Source: Bacillus glycinifermentans
GTDB lineage: Bacteria > Bacillota > Bacilli > Bacillales > Bacillaceae
Length of the DNA: 64,000 nucleotides
Direction of reading: 5' to 3'
NCBI RefSeq assembly: GCF_001042475.2
Contig: NZ_LECW02000067.1
Span: 1-64,000 of the forward strand
Position numbers and translations under genes: made by a program. Numbering within the stretch: position 1 is the first letter of the stretch; every line of letters starts with the position of its first letter. Under the pieces are notes generated by a model. That model was not told the DNA's origin, ran no database searches, and saw only the letters and a list, made by a program, of their open reading frames with translations. Positions 15,526 through 23,489 of this stretch are shown one piece after another.

Positions 15526-15912
15526 ATGGCACTAAGCGTCGAAGGTGCTGACGAATATATCAACAGTTACACGATTGATAACGAAGATTGGAACGATTAT
15601 GCGGCGGAAAAGAAACAACGGATTATAAATGTTGCTGAGGACGTTCTCATCCGGAAATTTCCCGATTATAAGATACCGGATAATGCGGTTTATGAGTTTG
15701 CGAACGTGCTTGCGATTGCTTATAACGATACAAACCGTTTGAACAAGCAAGGCATCGCTTCCTATTCGATAACCGGCGTTGCTTCGTTCAATTTTAAAGA
15801 CACGTTAAGAGTCGATGATGAGTCGCTTATTCCGAAGAAGACGCTCGATCTGATCGAAGAAGAAAACGACGTGAAACTCGGCGGAAGACGTATTCAGTGG
15901 ACGGTGATGTAA
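15526..15912 (+). CDS. Head-tail connector (adaptor) protein
   Basis: A 128-residue, mainly helical protein placed directly after the head genes, where SPP1-like phages encode the gp15-type adaptor that binds the portal. EEYINSYTIDNEDWN-like N-terminus (residues 5-18) and a helix around VLAIAYNDTNRLNKQG fit this family. The GGGGGTGG ribosome binding site precedes ATG 15526; the stop touches the next start. Confidence 0.8.
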   Translation: MALSVEGADEYINSYTIDNEDWNDYAAEKKQRIINVAEDVLIRKFPDYKIPDNAVYEFANVLAIAYNDTNRLNKQGIASYSITGVASFNFKDTLRVDDESLIPKKTLDLIEEENDVKLGGRRIQWTVM

Positions 15913-16251
15913 ATGCCGATCATTCCGATGCGTCAGACGATCACTGTTGAACGTGATAAAACCGGTCAGCTCGATAGATGGGGAAACCCGGTAAGCGCGG
16001 AGTCGTTTACATTAAAATGTCGAGTCGACGAAGGATCGCAAATCGTATCATCCAGATCTTCCGGACTGGTCAAAAGCGAAGAAGAGGTCGCAACTGCTCG
16101 TATATTAATCGATAAACTAGCCGACATCAAATATTCCGATACAATCTCCTTTACGAATGAGCTCGGAGAGATAATCACAAGAAAGCCGAAGGAAATAAAC
16201 GTAAAGAGAACTATATCTGGAAAGCCGTTACTTACGGAGGTGATCGTTTGA
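15913..16251 (+). CDS. Head closure / head-tail joining protein
   Basis: A 112-residue beta-rich protein beginning MPIIPMRQTITVER, with DRWGNP motif near residue 20, typical of stopper proteins (SPP1 gp16 class) that plug the portal. It immediately follows the adaptor gene without a gap and overlaps the next by 4 bases. Confidence 0.75.
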   Translation: MPIIPMRQTITVERDKTGQLDRWGNPVSAESFTLKCRVDEGSQIVSSRSSGLVKSEEEVATARILIDKLADIKYSDTISFTNELGEIITRKPKEINVKRTISGKPLLTEVIV

Positions 16252-16658
16252 ATTTTACGATAAACGCAAGCGATTTCTTGCGCGGGTTAGAGGTCACCAA
16301 TGATGAAGTAATAGAGGCTGCGGCTGAGGCGATGGAGGATAATACCGACGATCTTGCGCGTATAGCTCAAAACATCGCTCCCATCAAGAAAGGCATTCTC
16401 CGACGAGGTATGAAAAAGAAATTCACACTAACTCGAAACAGAATGATCGGCGAGGTTTCTTTCCGGGCTGTGGAAAATGGATTTAATTATGCGATATGGA
16501 CGCATGAAGCCGATTACAATCTCGGACCTGCTTCAGCGCAGGCGAGTGGAACTGACGGATATACTGTCGGCAACAAGTATCTCGAACGCCCTCTAAAAGG
16601 AGAATCGGATAGGTACTTAAGAAACGTTGAAAATGCGGTAAGAAGGGTGTTGAGGTAG
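16248..16658 (+). CDS. HK97 gp10-family tail-connector protein
   Basis: A 136-residue protein with IAPIKKGILRRGM and AIWTHEADYNLGPAS, matching the HK97 gp10 family found between stopper and tail terminator. It starts at a TTG inside the TTGA overlap with the previous stop, so translation is coupled. Confidence 0.8.
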   Translation: MNFTINASDFLRGLEVTNDEVIEAAAEAMEDNTDDLARIAQNIAPIKKGILRRGMKKKFTLTRNRMIGEVSFRAVENGFNYAIWTHEADYNLGPASAQASGTDGYTVGNKYLERPLKGESDRYLRNVENAVRRVLR

Positions 16659-16661
16659 TCG

Positions 16662-17036
16662 TTGAAGATACTCGAATTAATATCGTTTATTGAATCGCGA
16701 GTCGATGGCGTCTACTTTCCGAATAGATTCCCTACCGAAGCTGTCGACGAGTGTATTTCCGTAAAACTAACCGGAGGCTTTCCGACATCGCAATGGACCG
16801 GAAAGAGGCAGCCGTCTTTTCAAATACTCGTTAGGGGAAGGAAGGGCGGAGAAGAGGGTTGCGAAAATAAAGCGTACGAACTTTTTAATTCGCTAACTAA
16901 CCTTAAGGAAGTAATGATCGGGGAGGATTCTGTTGTAATTATCCGGGCTTCGACTTCGGATCCAATATTTATCGGTTATGACGAAAATGATCGTCCTCAA
17001 TATTCTTTAAACTTCAATTGCGTTGTTAGGCCCTAA
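16662..17036 (+). CDS. Tail terminator protein
   Basis: A 124-residue protein at the position of the gene-U / gp17-type tail terminator, directly before the tube gene. Features such as SVKLTGGFPTSQWTGKRQPSFQILVRG and the two-domain alpha/beta pattern fit. It caps the tail tube for joining to the head. TTG start at 16662. Confidence 0.75.
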   Translation: MKILELISFIESRVDGVYFPNRFPTEAVDECISVKLTGGFPTSQWTGKRQPSFQILVRGRKGGEEGCENKAYELFNSLTNLKEVMIGEDSVVIIRASTSDPIFIGYDENDRPQYSLNFNCVVRP

Positions 17037-17052
17037 GTAGGGCCTTTTTATT
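17029..17052 (+). terminator. Terminator before the major tail gene
   Basis: AGGCCCT-aagt-AGGGCCT followed by TTTTATTTT, overlapping the end of the tail terminator gene. About 20 bases remain before the next start. Confidence 0.8.
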
Positions 17053-17073
17053 TTGAAACAAGGGGGAAAATGA

Positions 17074-17637
17074 ATGGCGGCAGGAATTAAAGGTATTGAT
17101 GTACCTATCGGTCCAGCTATTGTCGAATATGGGGAAGGTGAAGATAAGGTCACATTCGACATTACAAAGGGTGGAATTAAGTTTAAAGTACAAACGTCTA
17201 AACAAGACACTACAGTCGATCAATATGGTGATACGATCGTCAAGTCGACAATGAAAGGGAGAACTGCGGAAGTTACCATTCCGTTTGCTCTACATGATCT
17301 CAATAGACTAGCGGCGGCAATTCCGAACAGCCGGCTTGTTACAGACGCTACTGATCCGAATAAGAAAAAGCTCGTAGTAAGTGGTAAGGCCGGTTACGAT
17401 ATGCTCGCAGCAGCTAAGAAGCTTGTTATTAAACCGACAGCACCAACGACCACACCAAACGATTATATCACTATTCCATTAGCCGGTGCGGTCGCTGACC
17501 CGGAATACACATACGATTCAGACAACGAACGGATTTCGAATTTAACTTTCGTTGCCTATCCGGATACAGATAACGACGGTGATTTATTCATCATTGGCGA
17601 CGAATCTGCAAGTGCACAAACAACAACACAAACGTAA
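17074..17637 (+). CDS. Major tail (tube) protein
   Basis: A 187-residue protein with the beta-rich pattern of tube proteins: GIDVPIGPAIVEYGEG at the start, then FKVQTSKQDTTVDQYGDTIVKS and RTAEVTIPFALHDLNRL. It polymerises into the non-contractile tail tube. Like the capsid gene it has a strong binding site (AAGGGGGAAAA) and a terminator on each side. Confidence 0.85.
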   Translation: MAAGIKGIDVPIGPAIVEYGEGEDKVTFDITKGGIKFKVQTSKQDTTVDQYGDTIVKSTMKGRTAEVTIPFALHDLNRLAAAIPNSRLVTDATDPNKKKLVVSGKAGYDMLAAAKKLVIKPTAPTTTPNDYITIPLAGAVADPEYTYDSDNERISNLTFVAYPDTDNDGDLFIIGDESASAQTTTQT

Positions 17638-17638
17638 A

Positions 17639-17673
17639 GACATCGCTTAATCGCGGTGTCTTTTTATTTTTCG
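17639..17673 (+). terminator. Terminator after the major tail gene
   Basis: GACATCGC and GCGGTGTC form the stem (one G-T pair), followed by TTTTTATTTTT. Confidence 0.8.
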
Positions 17674-17688
17674 GAAAGGAGATGTCCT

Positions 17689-18057
17689 ATGAAACTGTTC
17701 GCTAAAAAAGATTCGGATCGCTTGTATTTCGGTGAGTATCCGGTTGAAATTCCGAAGCTTACTCCGAAGAAGTGGAAGTTACTTTTCGGCGCGGTTGATC
17801 GTTTACCTGGGATTATCGTTCAGGTTTTGAGCGCGCCTCCGGAAGACTTTTATTCATACGTTGTCTCGGGTCTTGAAGTAGGGCTTGATGAGATCGTCGA
17901 AATCGTCGCAGCTCTTAGCGATATTGATGCGGATTACATTGCGGAAAACGTTGGAGCAGACGAGTTGTTCCAGTATTTAGCGCTCACTTTCGAGAAAAAT
18001 AGCCTGTCATCAATGGCAAAAAACATAAAGAGCCTTCTTCCGAATCGCAACAAGTAG
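17689..18057 (+). CDS. Tail assembly chaperone, short form (G)
   Basis: A 122-residue tail assembly chaperone. The frame is open upstream to 17656, but GAAAGGAGATG fixes ATG 17689. It binds the tape measure during tail assembly. Near its 3' end, the heptamer A AAA AAC (18018-18024) is in the correct phase for -1 slippage, giving a longer G-T fusion with the next frame. Confidence 0.85.
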   Translation: MKLFAKKDSDRLYFGEYPVEIPKLTPKKWKLLFGAVDRLPGIIVQVLSAPPEDFYSYVVSGLEVGLDEIVEIVAALSDIDADYIAENVGADELFQYLALTFEKNSLSSMAKNIKSLLPNRNK

Positions 18058-18377
18058 AGGGCGAAGAAGGCGAGCCGTACACGATAGATGACTATTTGAT
18101 CGATGCCGCCGTTATCCTAGGCGTCACTCAACGGGAGATCGAAAATGATTTTTACATGGTAGATATTCCGAAGTTCATTAAATCCAAAACCAAACAAAAA
18201 GCGATGGCATCGTTAGAGCGAATTCGTCTTACGCTCGCTACCAACAACAGAGCGGTTGAGGACGATGTTTTCGACTCGCTGATGCGGAGTTTAACCAAAA
18301 CGGCAGGGATAGATACAACTATGAAATTCGATCGTGAGAAGTTCGAACAATTACGAAGATTACAATCCGGTTTTTAG
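17689..18377 (+). CDS. Tail assembly chaperone, frameshifted long form (G-T)
   Basis: A -1 slip at A AAA AAC (18018-18024) makes the ribosome read on from 18024 as HKEPSSESQQVEG and through to TAG at 18375-18377, giving about 229 residues. The second frame has no good start of its own; its first ATG lies deep inside. The T part (from about residue 113) contains DYLIDAAVILGVTQREIEND, typical of tape-measure-binding chaperone extensions. This G/G-T arrangement is nearly universal in long-tailed phages. Confidence 0.8.
18018..18024 (+). promoter_or_regulatory. Programmed -1 frameshift site
   Basis: A AAA AAC in zero-frame phase (GCA AAA AAC), the classic X XXY YYZ heptamer. The two chaperone frames overlap here, and the distance to the G stop is 33 bases. 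Confidence 0.8.
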
Positions 18378-18393
18378 GAAAGGAGGTAACTAA

Positions 18394-21228
18394 TTGGCAG
18401 GAACATCGGTAGGAGAAATCCGTGCGAGGTTAATACTTGAATCACAGGAATTCAGTAACGGTGTAGATCGCGCCCGGCAACAAATGGACGGTATGGGACG
18501 ATCCGCCGCAAGCCTATCGAGTCAAATGGGCCTCGTTCAGAAGGCGGCGTTAGCTGTCGGTGGTGCGGTAGCGACCGGAGTTGGAGCGGCAACGAATGCG
18601 GCTGCGAACTTCGAACAGCAAATGAGCGCAGTAAAGGCCGTATCTGGTGCGTCGGGAGAGGAAATGAAGAAAATGACGGACCTCGCGATAAAACTCGGAG
18701 AATCGACGTCCTTTAGCGCAACCGAAACGGCAAAGGCTACCGAAGAGCTCGTCAAAGCGGGCGTTAGTGTTACGGACATCATTAACGGTGGCTTATCCGG
18801 AGCCTTGGATCTAGCAGCCGCAGGAAACCTCGAACTCGCGGACGCAGCGGAAATCGCTTCGACCGCCTTGAATGCGTTTAGAGACGATAATCTCGAAGTA
18901 GTTGATGCGGCGAACATTTTGGCCGGTGCTGCGAACGCTTCGGCAACCGATGTCGGCGAACTGAAGTACGGATTAGCACAAGTGTCGGCGGTAGCTTCAG
19001 GCGTTGGGATGTCGTTTAAAGATACGTCTACGGCGTTAGCGGTATTCGCGCAGAACGGACTGAAGGGGTCCGATGCCGGTACGTCATTAAAAACGATGCT
19101 TGCTAACTTGCAGCCGAGCACCAAAGCGCAAATCGAACTATTCCATGATCTCGGATTACTTACGGATGAAGGAACGAGTAAGTTCTTCGACCAAGCCGGC
19201 AGTCTGAAGAGCCTTTCAGAGATTGCGGATATTTTGCGAAAGTCAATGAGAGGTATGACCGACGAGCAGCGACAATGGACACTTCAAACTATTTTCGGAT
19301 CAGATGCCGTACGTGGTGCGACGATCTTGTATAAAGAGGGCGCGAACGGAGTTAACGAGATGTGGAAGGCGATGTCAAAAGTAACGGCTGCGGATGTCGC
19401 GAAAACGAAGCTCGACAACCTCAAAGGGTCCTTCGAAGAGTTCAGCGGCGCAATGGAAACGCTCGGAATTAAAATCGGTAACGAATTCCTTCCAACATTC
19501 CGGCAAATTGTCGATAGTGGTACGGAGGTTGTCCGTGTTATCAGCGATATCAATCCGGGCATCACAAAGACCGGAATTGAAATGGTTGGGGCAGCGGCTG
19601 GAATCGCGCTGGTTGCATCGTCAGCCGTTAAACTTGCGGTGGCAATGCGGGGCCTATTTGTTTCGATGGGGCCGGCCGGATGGATTATCACAGGTCTTTC
19701 GTTGCTTGGCGGTCTACTTGTCGGCGTAAAAGAAGGCTATGACGCGATGAATACCGTCAGCTTGGAGACAGCGAATGCCAAGCAGAAGGAGATCGAGTCA
19801 ATCGATAGTTTAGCGACTCAATTCGATAAGCTAAAGAATAAGACGAAACTGACTGCGGATGAGTTTGCGAGATATCTCGATATTAACGACCTCTTAAAGA
19901 CCGAGACAGATCCGGATGTCATTAAGCGTCTTAAGGATGAGCAGGCCGGTCTTAAGAAAAATTCTGGACTAACAAATGACGAGTTTAATCGGTTTTTAAA
20001 GTTAAATGACGAAGTGATCAAGAAATCTCCGGATACAGCGGCGGCTATCAGCGGGCAAGGGAACGCTGTTGCTAAAAATACTAACGCTCTGAAAAGATTG
20101 AACGAAGAAAAAGCTGAAGAGTTGCGTATTGAATTAGATAAACAAAAAAACCTCGCTGAAAAAAATTACGATGAAAACCTAGAAAAACGCAGGAATATTA
20201 CAAGAGAAATAAATGATTTGACAAAAGACCGGAAAAGACTCGAAGCAGATGTATCGGCTCAACTTGCTACTATAGAGAATACCGAGAAACGACTTTCACA
20301 AGCAAAAGCGGACGGTAATAAGAAAGAAGCTGAGTCCGCGCAAACTGTTCTAGACGTACAAAAAGGCACACTCGGAAATCTTCGAGGTCAGTTAGATACA
20401 ATTTACGGAAAAATTAGTGCAAAGAATACAGAATTAAATAAAGTTAATGAAGAAATCGGAAAGCTGGATACAGTCAAGCAAAAAATGATCGATCTCGAAT
20501 TACGTCAAGTCGGTCTAAACGCCAAAAGAGGTCAAGGCGTGAACGTGATAAATAAAGAAATTGCCCGTTTGAAAGACGCCAAAGCCAATCTCATAAATAA
20601 CACTTCTGCGGCTGATAAGAAAACGAAAGAGTATCGTGATTCCGTAAGTGCTATCGACAAAGAGATCTCGCGGCTCGAGTCGGCGAAAAGTCGGGTACAA
20701 GAAATCGCCAAAGAAGCAGAAACGATGAATCAAAAACTGGCTCGTAGGATCAGCAAAAAGATTCATGTTACGTATAGCATGGACGGAACTGAGATCGAAG
20801 AAAGTGCGAAAACGTTCAAGAAGACGCACGGAAAAGGCGGACAAGAGGTGCCTTTCCACGTCGGAGGTATCGTTGGTCGCGGCCAGATAAACAAACTTCA
20901 TACCGGAGGGCTTGCGTCTAAATTCGATAACCCTCCGATGAGTCACGAGGTCGACATCCGGGCGTTGCGGAACGAAATGGTTCTCACCGAAGCACAACAG
21001 GCGAACCTGATGCGGATGATTGACGCAGGCCATACGGCATCGATCGAAAGCTCATTCGGTTCCTCACCGGAAGTTTTGGCCGGCTTGGCAGCGATCGAGA
21101 GGGCTGTCCGCAATAGTGGCGGTCAGGTGGTCGTTATGGATTCCGAAATCGTTGGTCGATTAGTTGAGCCGTATGTAAGTCAGAAGCAAGCGGAGGAAGT
21201 GAGCGTTCTGAGCCAATTTAATACTTAG
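18394..21228 (+). CDS. Tape measure protein
   Basis: A 944-residue tail tape measure of the TP901 type. Residues about 60-370 are the conserved core (NFEQQMSAVKAVSGAS, FGSDAVRGATILY), residues 390-435 are hydrophobic transmembrane-like (GMEMVGAAAGIALVASS region), and about 470-800 is a long charged coiled coil. Its length sets the tail length (about 0.15 nm per residue predicts roughly 140 nm). TTG start with GGAAAGGAGGT. Confidence 0.92.
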   Translation: MAGTSVGEIRARLILESQEFSNGVDRARQQMDGMGRSAASLSSQMGLVQKAALAVGGAVATGVGAATNAAANFEQQMSAVKAVSGASGEEMKKMTDLAIKLGESTSFSATETAKATEELVKAGVSVTDIINGGLSGALDLAAAGNLELADAAEIASTALNAFRDDNLEVVDAANILAGAANASATDVGELKYGLAQVSAVASGVGMSFKDTSTALAVFAQNGLKGSDAGTSLKTMLANLQPSTKAQIELFHDLGLLTDEGTSKFFDQAGSLKSLSEIADILRKSMRGMTDEQRQWTLQTIFGSDAVRGATILYKEGANGVNEMWKAMSKVTAADVAKTKLDNLKGSFEEFSGAMETLGIKIGNEFLPTFRQIVDSGTEVVRVISDINPGITKTGIEMVGAAAGIALVASSAVKLAVAMRGLFVSMGPAGWIITGLSLLGGLLVGVKEGYDAMNTVSLETANAKQKEIESIDSLATQFDKLKNKTKLTADEFARYLDINDLLKTETDPDVIKRLKDEQAGLKKNSGLTNDEFNRFLKLNDEVIKKSPDTAAAISGQGNAVAKNTNALKRLNEEKAEELRIELDKQKNLAEKNYDENLEKRRNITREINDLTKDRKRLEADVSAQLATIENTEKRLSQAKADGNKKEAESAQTVLDVQKGTLGNLRGQLDTIYGKISAKNTELNKVNEEIGKLDTVKQKMIDLELRQVGLNAKRGQGVNVINKEIARLKDAKANLINNTSAADKKTKEYRDSVSAIDKEISRLESAKSRVQEIAKEAETMNQKLARRISKKIHVTYSMDGTEIEESAKTFKKTHGKGGQEVPFHVGGIVGRGQINKLHTGGLASKFDNPPMSHEVDIRALRNEMVLTEAQQANLMRMIDAGHTASIESSFGSSPEVLAGLAAIERAVRNSGGQVVVMDSEIVGRLVEPYVSQKQAEEVSVLSQFNT

Positions 21229-21245
21229 GGCGGAGGTGATCGCGG

Positions 21246-22088
21246 TTGGAGAAAATACCTATTACAGATAGTAACTTTAAGATTATATATCCAAACGGGT
21301 CCTCCGTCGATATGGCGAGGGACCTTTCTGTTTTGGTGAAGAGTTTCGTAGTTGTGGCGCCTTCGCCAAATATCTATTACGAAAAAATCGAAGGTAGAAA
21401 CGGGAGTATACGTACTGGTAAAGATTTCGGAATACGATCGATCAAAGCCGAATGTATCTTTTTCGGAGAGGATACGGATGATTTCTTTCTACTAAGAAAT
21501 GAGATCATCTCGGCATTATATAGAGAATCTCAGTTTTATATTATTACTGAGTCTGAGCCGTATAAACGTTGGAGGGCAGAAGTAAGCTCGTCGTTCGATC
21601 CTGATAGAATAGGGAGTTTCGGGAGTTTTAGCATCCAGTTTGATTGCGCTGAAGTCTTTGCCGAGTCGGTGGGAACTACATTAGATCCCTTTACTTTCGA
21701 CGCTAATAAGTGGCTTTTAGGTGAGGGATTAACAGATACAATTCCTACTTACAAACACAAGGCAACAACATTCTCGATATATAACGCGGGAGATGTGAAG
21801 ATCGATCCTGTCGATATGCCATTAATCATCACATACAAAGGTGCCTCGTCGAAGCTTACGATAACTAACCAGACAACCGGAGACTCTTGGCAGTATTTGG
21901 GCACAACTAGCTCCGGAGATACTGTTGTTTTGAATCGGGTAATGGCGACCAAAAATAACGTGAGCATATTCGGAAACACCAATCGAAAATTAATCACGTT
22001 AGCCCCGGGATGGAATCAATTTAAATTATCCGGTACATCCGGAAGTTTTGAGATAGCTTTTAATTTTCGTTTCTACTATTCATCGTGA
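21246..22088 (+). CDS. Distal tail protein (Dit)
   Basis: A 280-residue protein in the Dit position with the Sipho_tail pattern: GRNGSIRTGKDFGIRSIKAECIF, then a C-terminal galectin-like part (TTGDSWQYLGTTSSGDTVVLN). It forms the hub between tube and baseplate. TTG start after GGCGGAGGTGATC. Confidence 0.85.
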   Translation: MEKIPITDSNFKIIYPNGSSVDMARDLSVLVKSFVVVAPSPNIYYEKIEGRNGSIRTGKDFGIRSIKAECIFFGEDTDDFFLLRNEIISALYRESQFYIITESEPYKRWRAEVSSSFDPDRIGSFGSFSIQFDCAEVFAESVGTTLDPFTFDANKWLLGEGLTDTIPTYKHKATTFSIYNAGDVKIDPVDMPLIITYKGASSKLTITNQTTGDSWQYLGTTSSGDTVVLNRVMATKNNVSIFGNTNRKLITLAPGWNQFKLSGTSGSFEIAFNFRFYYSS

Positions 22089-22097
22089 GGTGGTGTT

Positions 22098-23474
22098 TTG
22101 AAACCTTTATATGTTCGAAGCATTCTCGGACAAGAGGAGGCTCTTACAAAATACGACGTAACTAGAAAGTCCGCAATTAGTAGTCAAAATACAGAAAAGT
22201 ATATCGATGTTACGGTCGTGAAGCACGAATCGAATACGCACTCATATCCATTGATACAACCCGAAAATGTGCTGATATACGATGGTGAGGAATACATTAT
22301 TCGACCGTTTACTGCGAGTTTAAATTCCGTCAAAGTCAAGGGAATTCACCGCATGTTTGTCGACCTGAATGACGTCTATATCTACGATTCCAACGACAAA
22401 GAGAAGGACTATACGATCGAAGATGCGCTAGGAATTGCGCTGAGAGGGACCGGTTACAAATTCGAAGTCGATAAGGCGGGATTGCCATCCACGGTAAAGC
22501 TCAGTAATTTCGGCGACAAATTTTCGCTTGAGCTGCTTAAAACGGTAGCTTCGGAATTTGGGGCCGAATTCACTTGCGTAGGGAAAACGATATATCTGGC
22601 GAAACAAATCGCGAGAAATACCGATAATCAGATCCGATATAAATTTAACGCCGCAAGTCCGACAAAAGAGATCGATACAAGCGATTTAAAAACGTATATT
22701 AAGGGGTTCGGGAAAAAGGATGATAAGACGAATACGTACGCAGTAACGGCTGAATATACTAGCCCGTTAGCCAGCGTTTACGGAATCCGCCATGCTGCAC
22801 CGATCCGTGACGATAAGTATACGGAAAAAAATAAAGATCAACTTATCGCGCAGATGAAGAAAGAGCTGCACGATAAAATAGAGATCTCAATTTCTCTGAC
22901 TTACGTAGAACTTTCGGAAATGGGTGTGCAAGATATCCGGCTCGGGGATTACGTTTGGTGCATTCTCGATCCGTTTGACATAGATGTCCATATACGAGTC
23001 GTCGAAGTCGAGGACTACTCTGATCCGATGAAATCGCCCAAGTTTACGTTCGGAAGTATAGTCCGGAAATCGACGAATATTGTTGCCGACTTTAAAAAGA
23101 CACAAAAGACTATTTCTAAGATCGTCGATACACAGACCGGTAAAATACGAGAGAGTTCTATCAAAATCGGTAGCAATACGCAATTCGATCCCGGATATGA
23201 TCCGACGTTACTAAACATTCCGCAATACGGATTAGCTTCGGCATCCTCAGACGGTTTGATGAGTTCAGGTGATTTCGTAAAGCTTGCGAACATTTTAGTA
23301 GGGCCTGACGGTAAAGTCATTGTCGATTTGGCTTCGGAGAGTACTAACGGCTTGATGAGTTCTGCCGATTTTATAAAACTGAAGCGGATTATTATGCCGG
23401 CAACAGGCGACGTGGATATGCAGTCGATATTGGACCGGTTAGCTGCTCTTGAAGCGAAAGTAGGAGGACAATAA
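22098..23474 (+). CDS. Tail-associated hub protein (Tal / prophage endopeptidase tail)
   Basis: A 458-residue protein of the phage minor structural / gp27-like hub family, with the typical NSVKVKGIHRMFVDLND and TLEDALGIALRGTGYKF-like region (about 110-150) in the N-terminal 370 residues. The C-terminus has two copies of a fibre-type motif (YGLASASSDGLMSSGDFVKL and STNGLMSSADFIKLKRI). No clear peptidase domain follows, so it is probably structural. Confidence 0.8.
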   Translation: MKPLYVRSILGQEEALTKYDVTRKSAISSQNTEKYIDVTVVKHESNTHSYPLIQPENVLIYDGEEYIIRPFTASLNSVKVKGIHRMFVDLNDVYIYDSNDKEKDYTIEDALGIALRGTGYKFEVDKAGLPSTVKLSNFGDKFSLELLKTVASEFGAEFTCVGKTIYLAKQIARNTDNQIRYKFNAASPTKEIDTSDLKTYIKGFGKKDDKTNTYAVTAEYTSPLASVYGIRHAAPIRDDKYTEKNKDQLIAQMKKELHDKIEISISLTYVELSEMGVQDIRLGDYVWCILDPFDIDVHIRVVEVEDYSDPMKSPKFTFGSIVRKSTNIVADFKKTQKTISKIVDTQTGKIRESSIKIGSNTQFDPGYDPTLLNIPQYGLASASSDGLMSSGDFVKLANILVGPDGKVIVDLASESTNGLMSSADFIKLKRIIMPATGDVDMQSILDRLAALEAKVGGQ

Positions 23475-23489
23475 TAAAGGAGGAGACGA

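Noticed and set aside
18537-19124. 195-codon minus-strand frame inside the tape measure gene
   Set aside because: Antisense to a clear tape measure gene; its Ala/Ser-rich composition is a by-product of the opposite strand.
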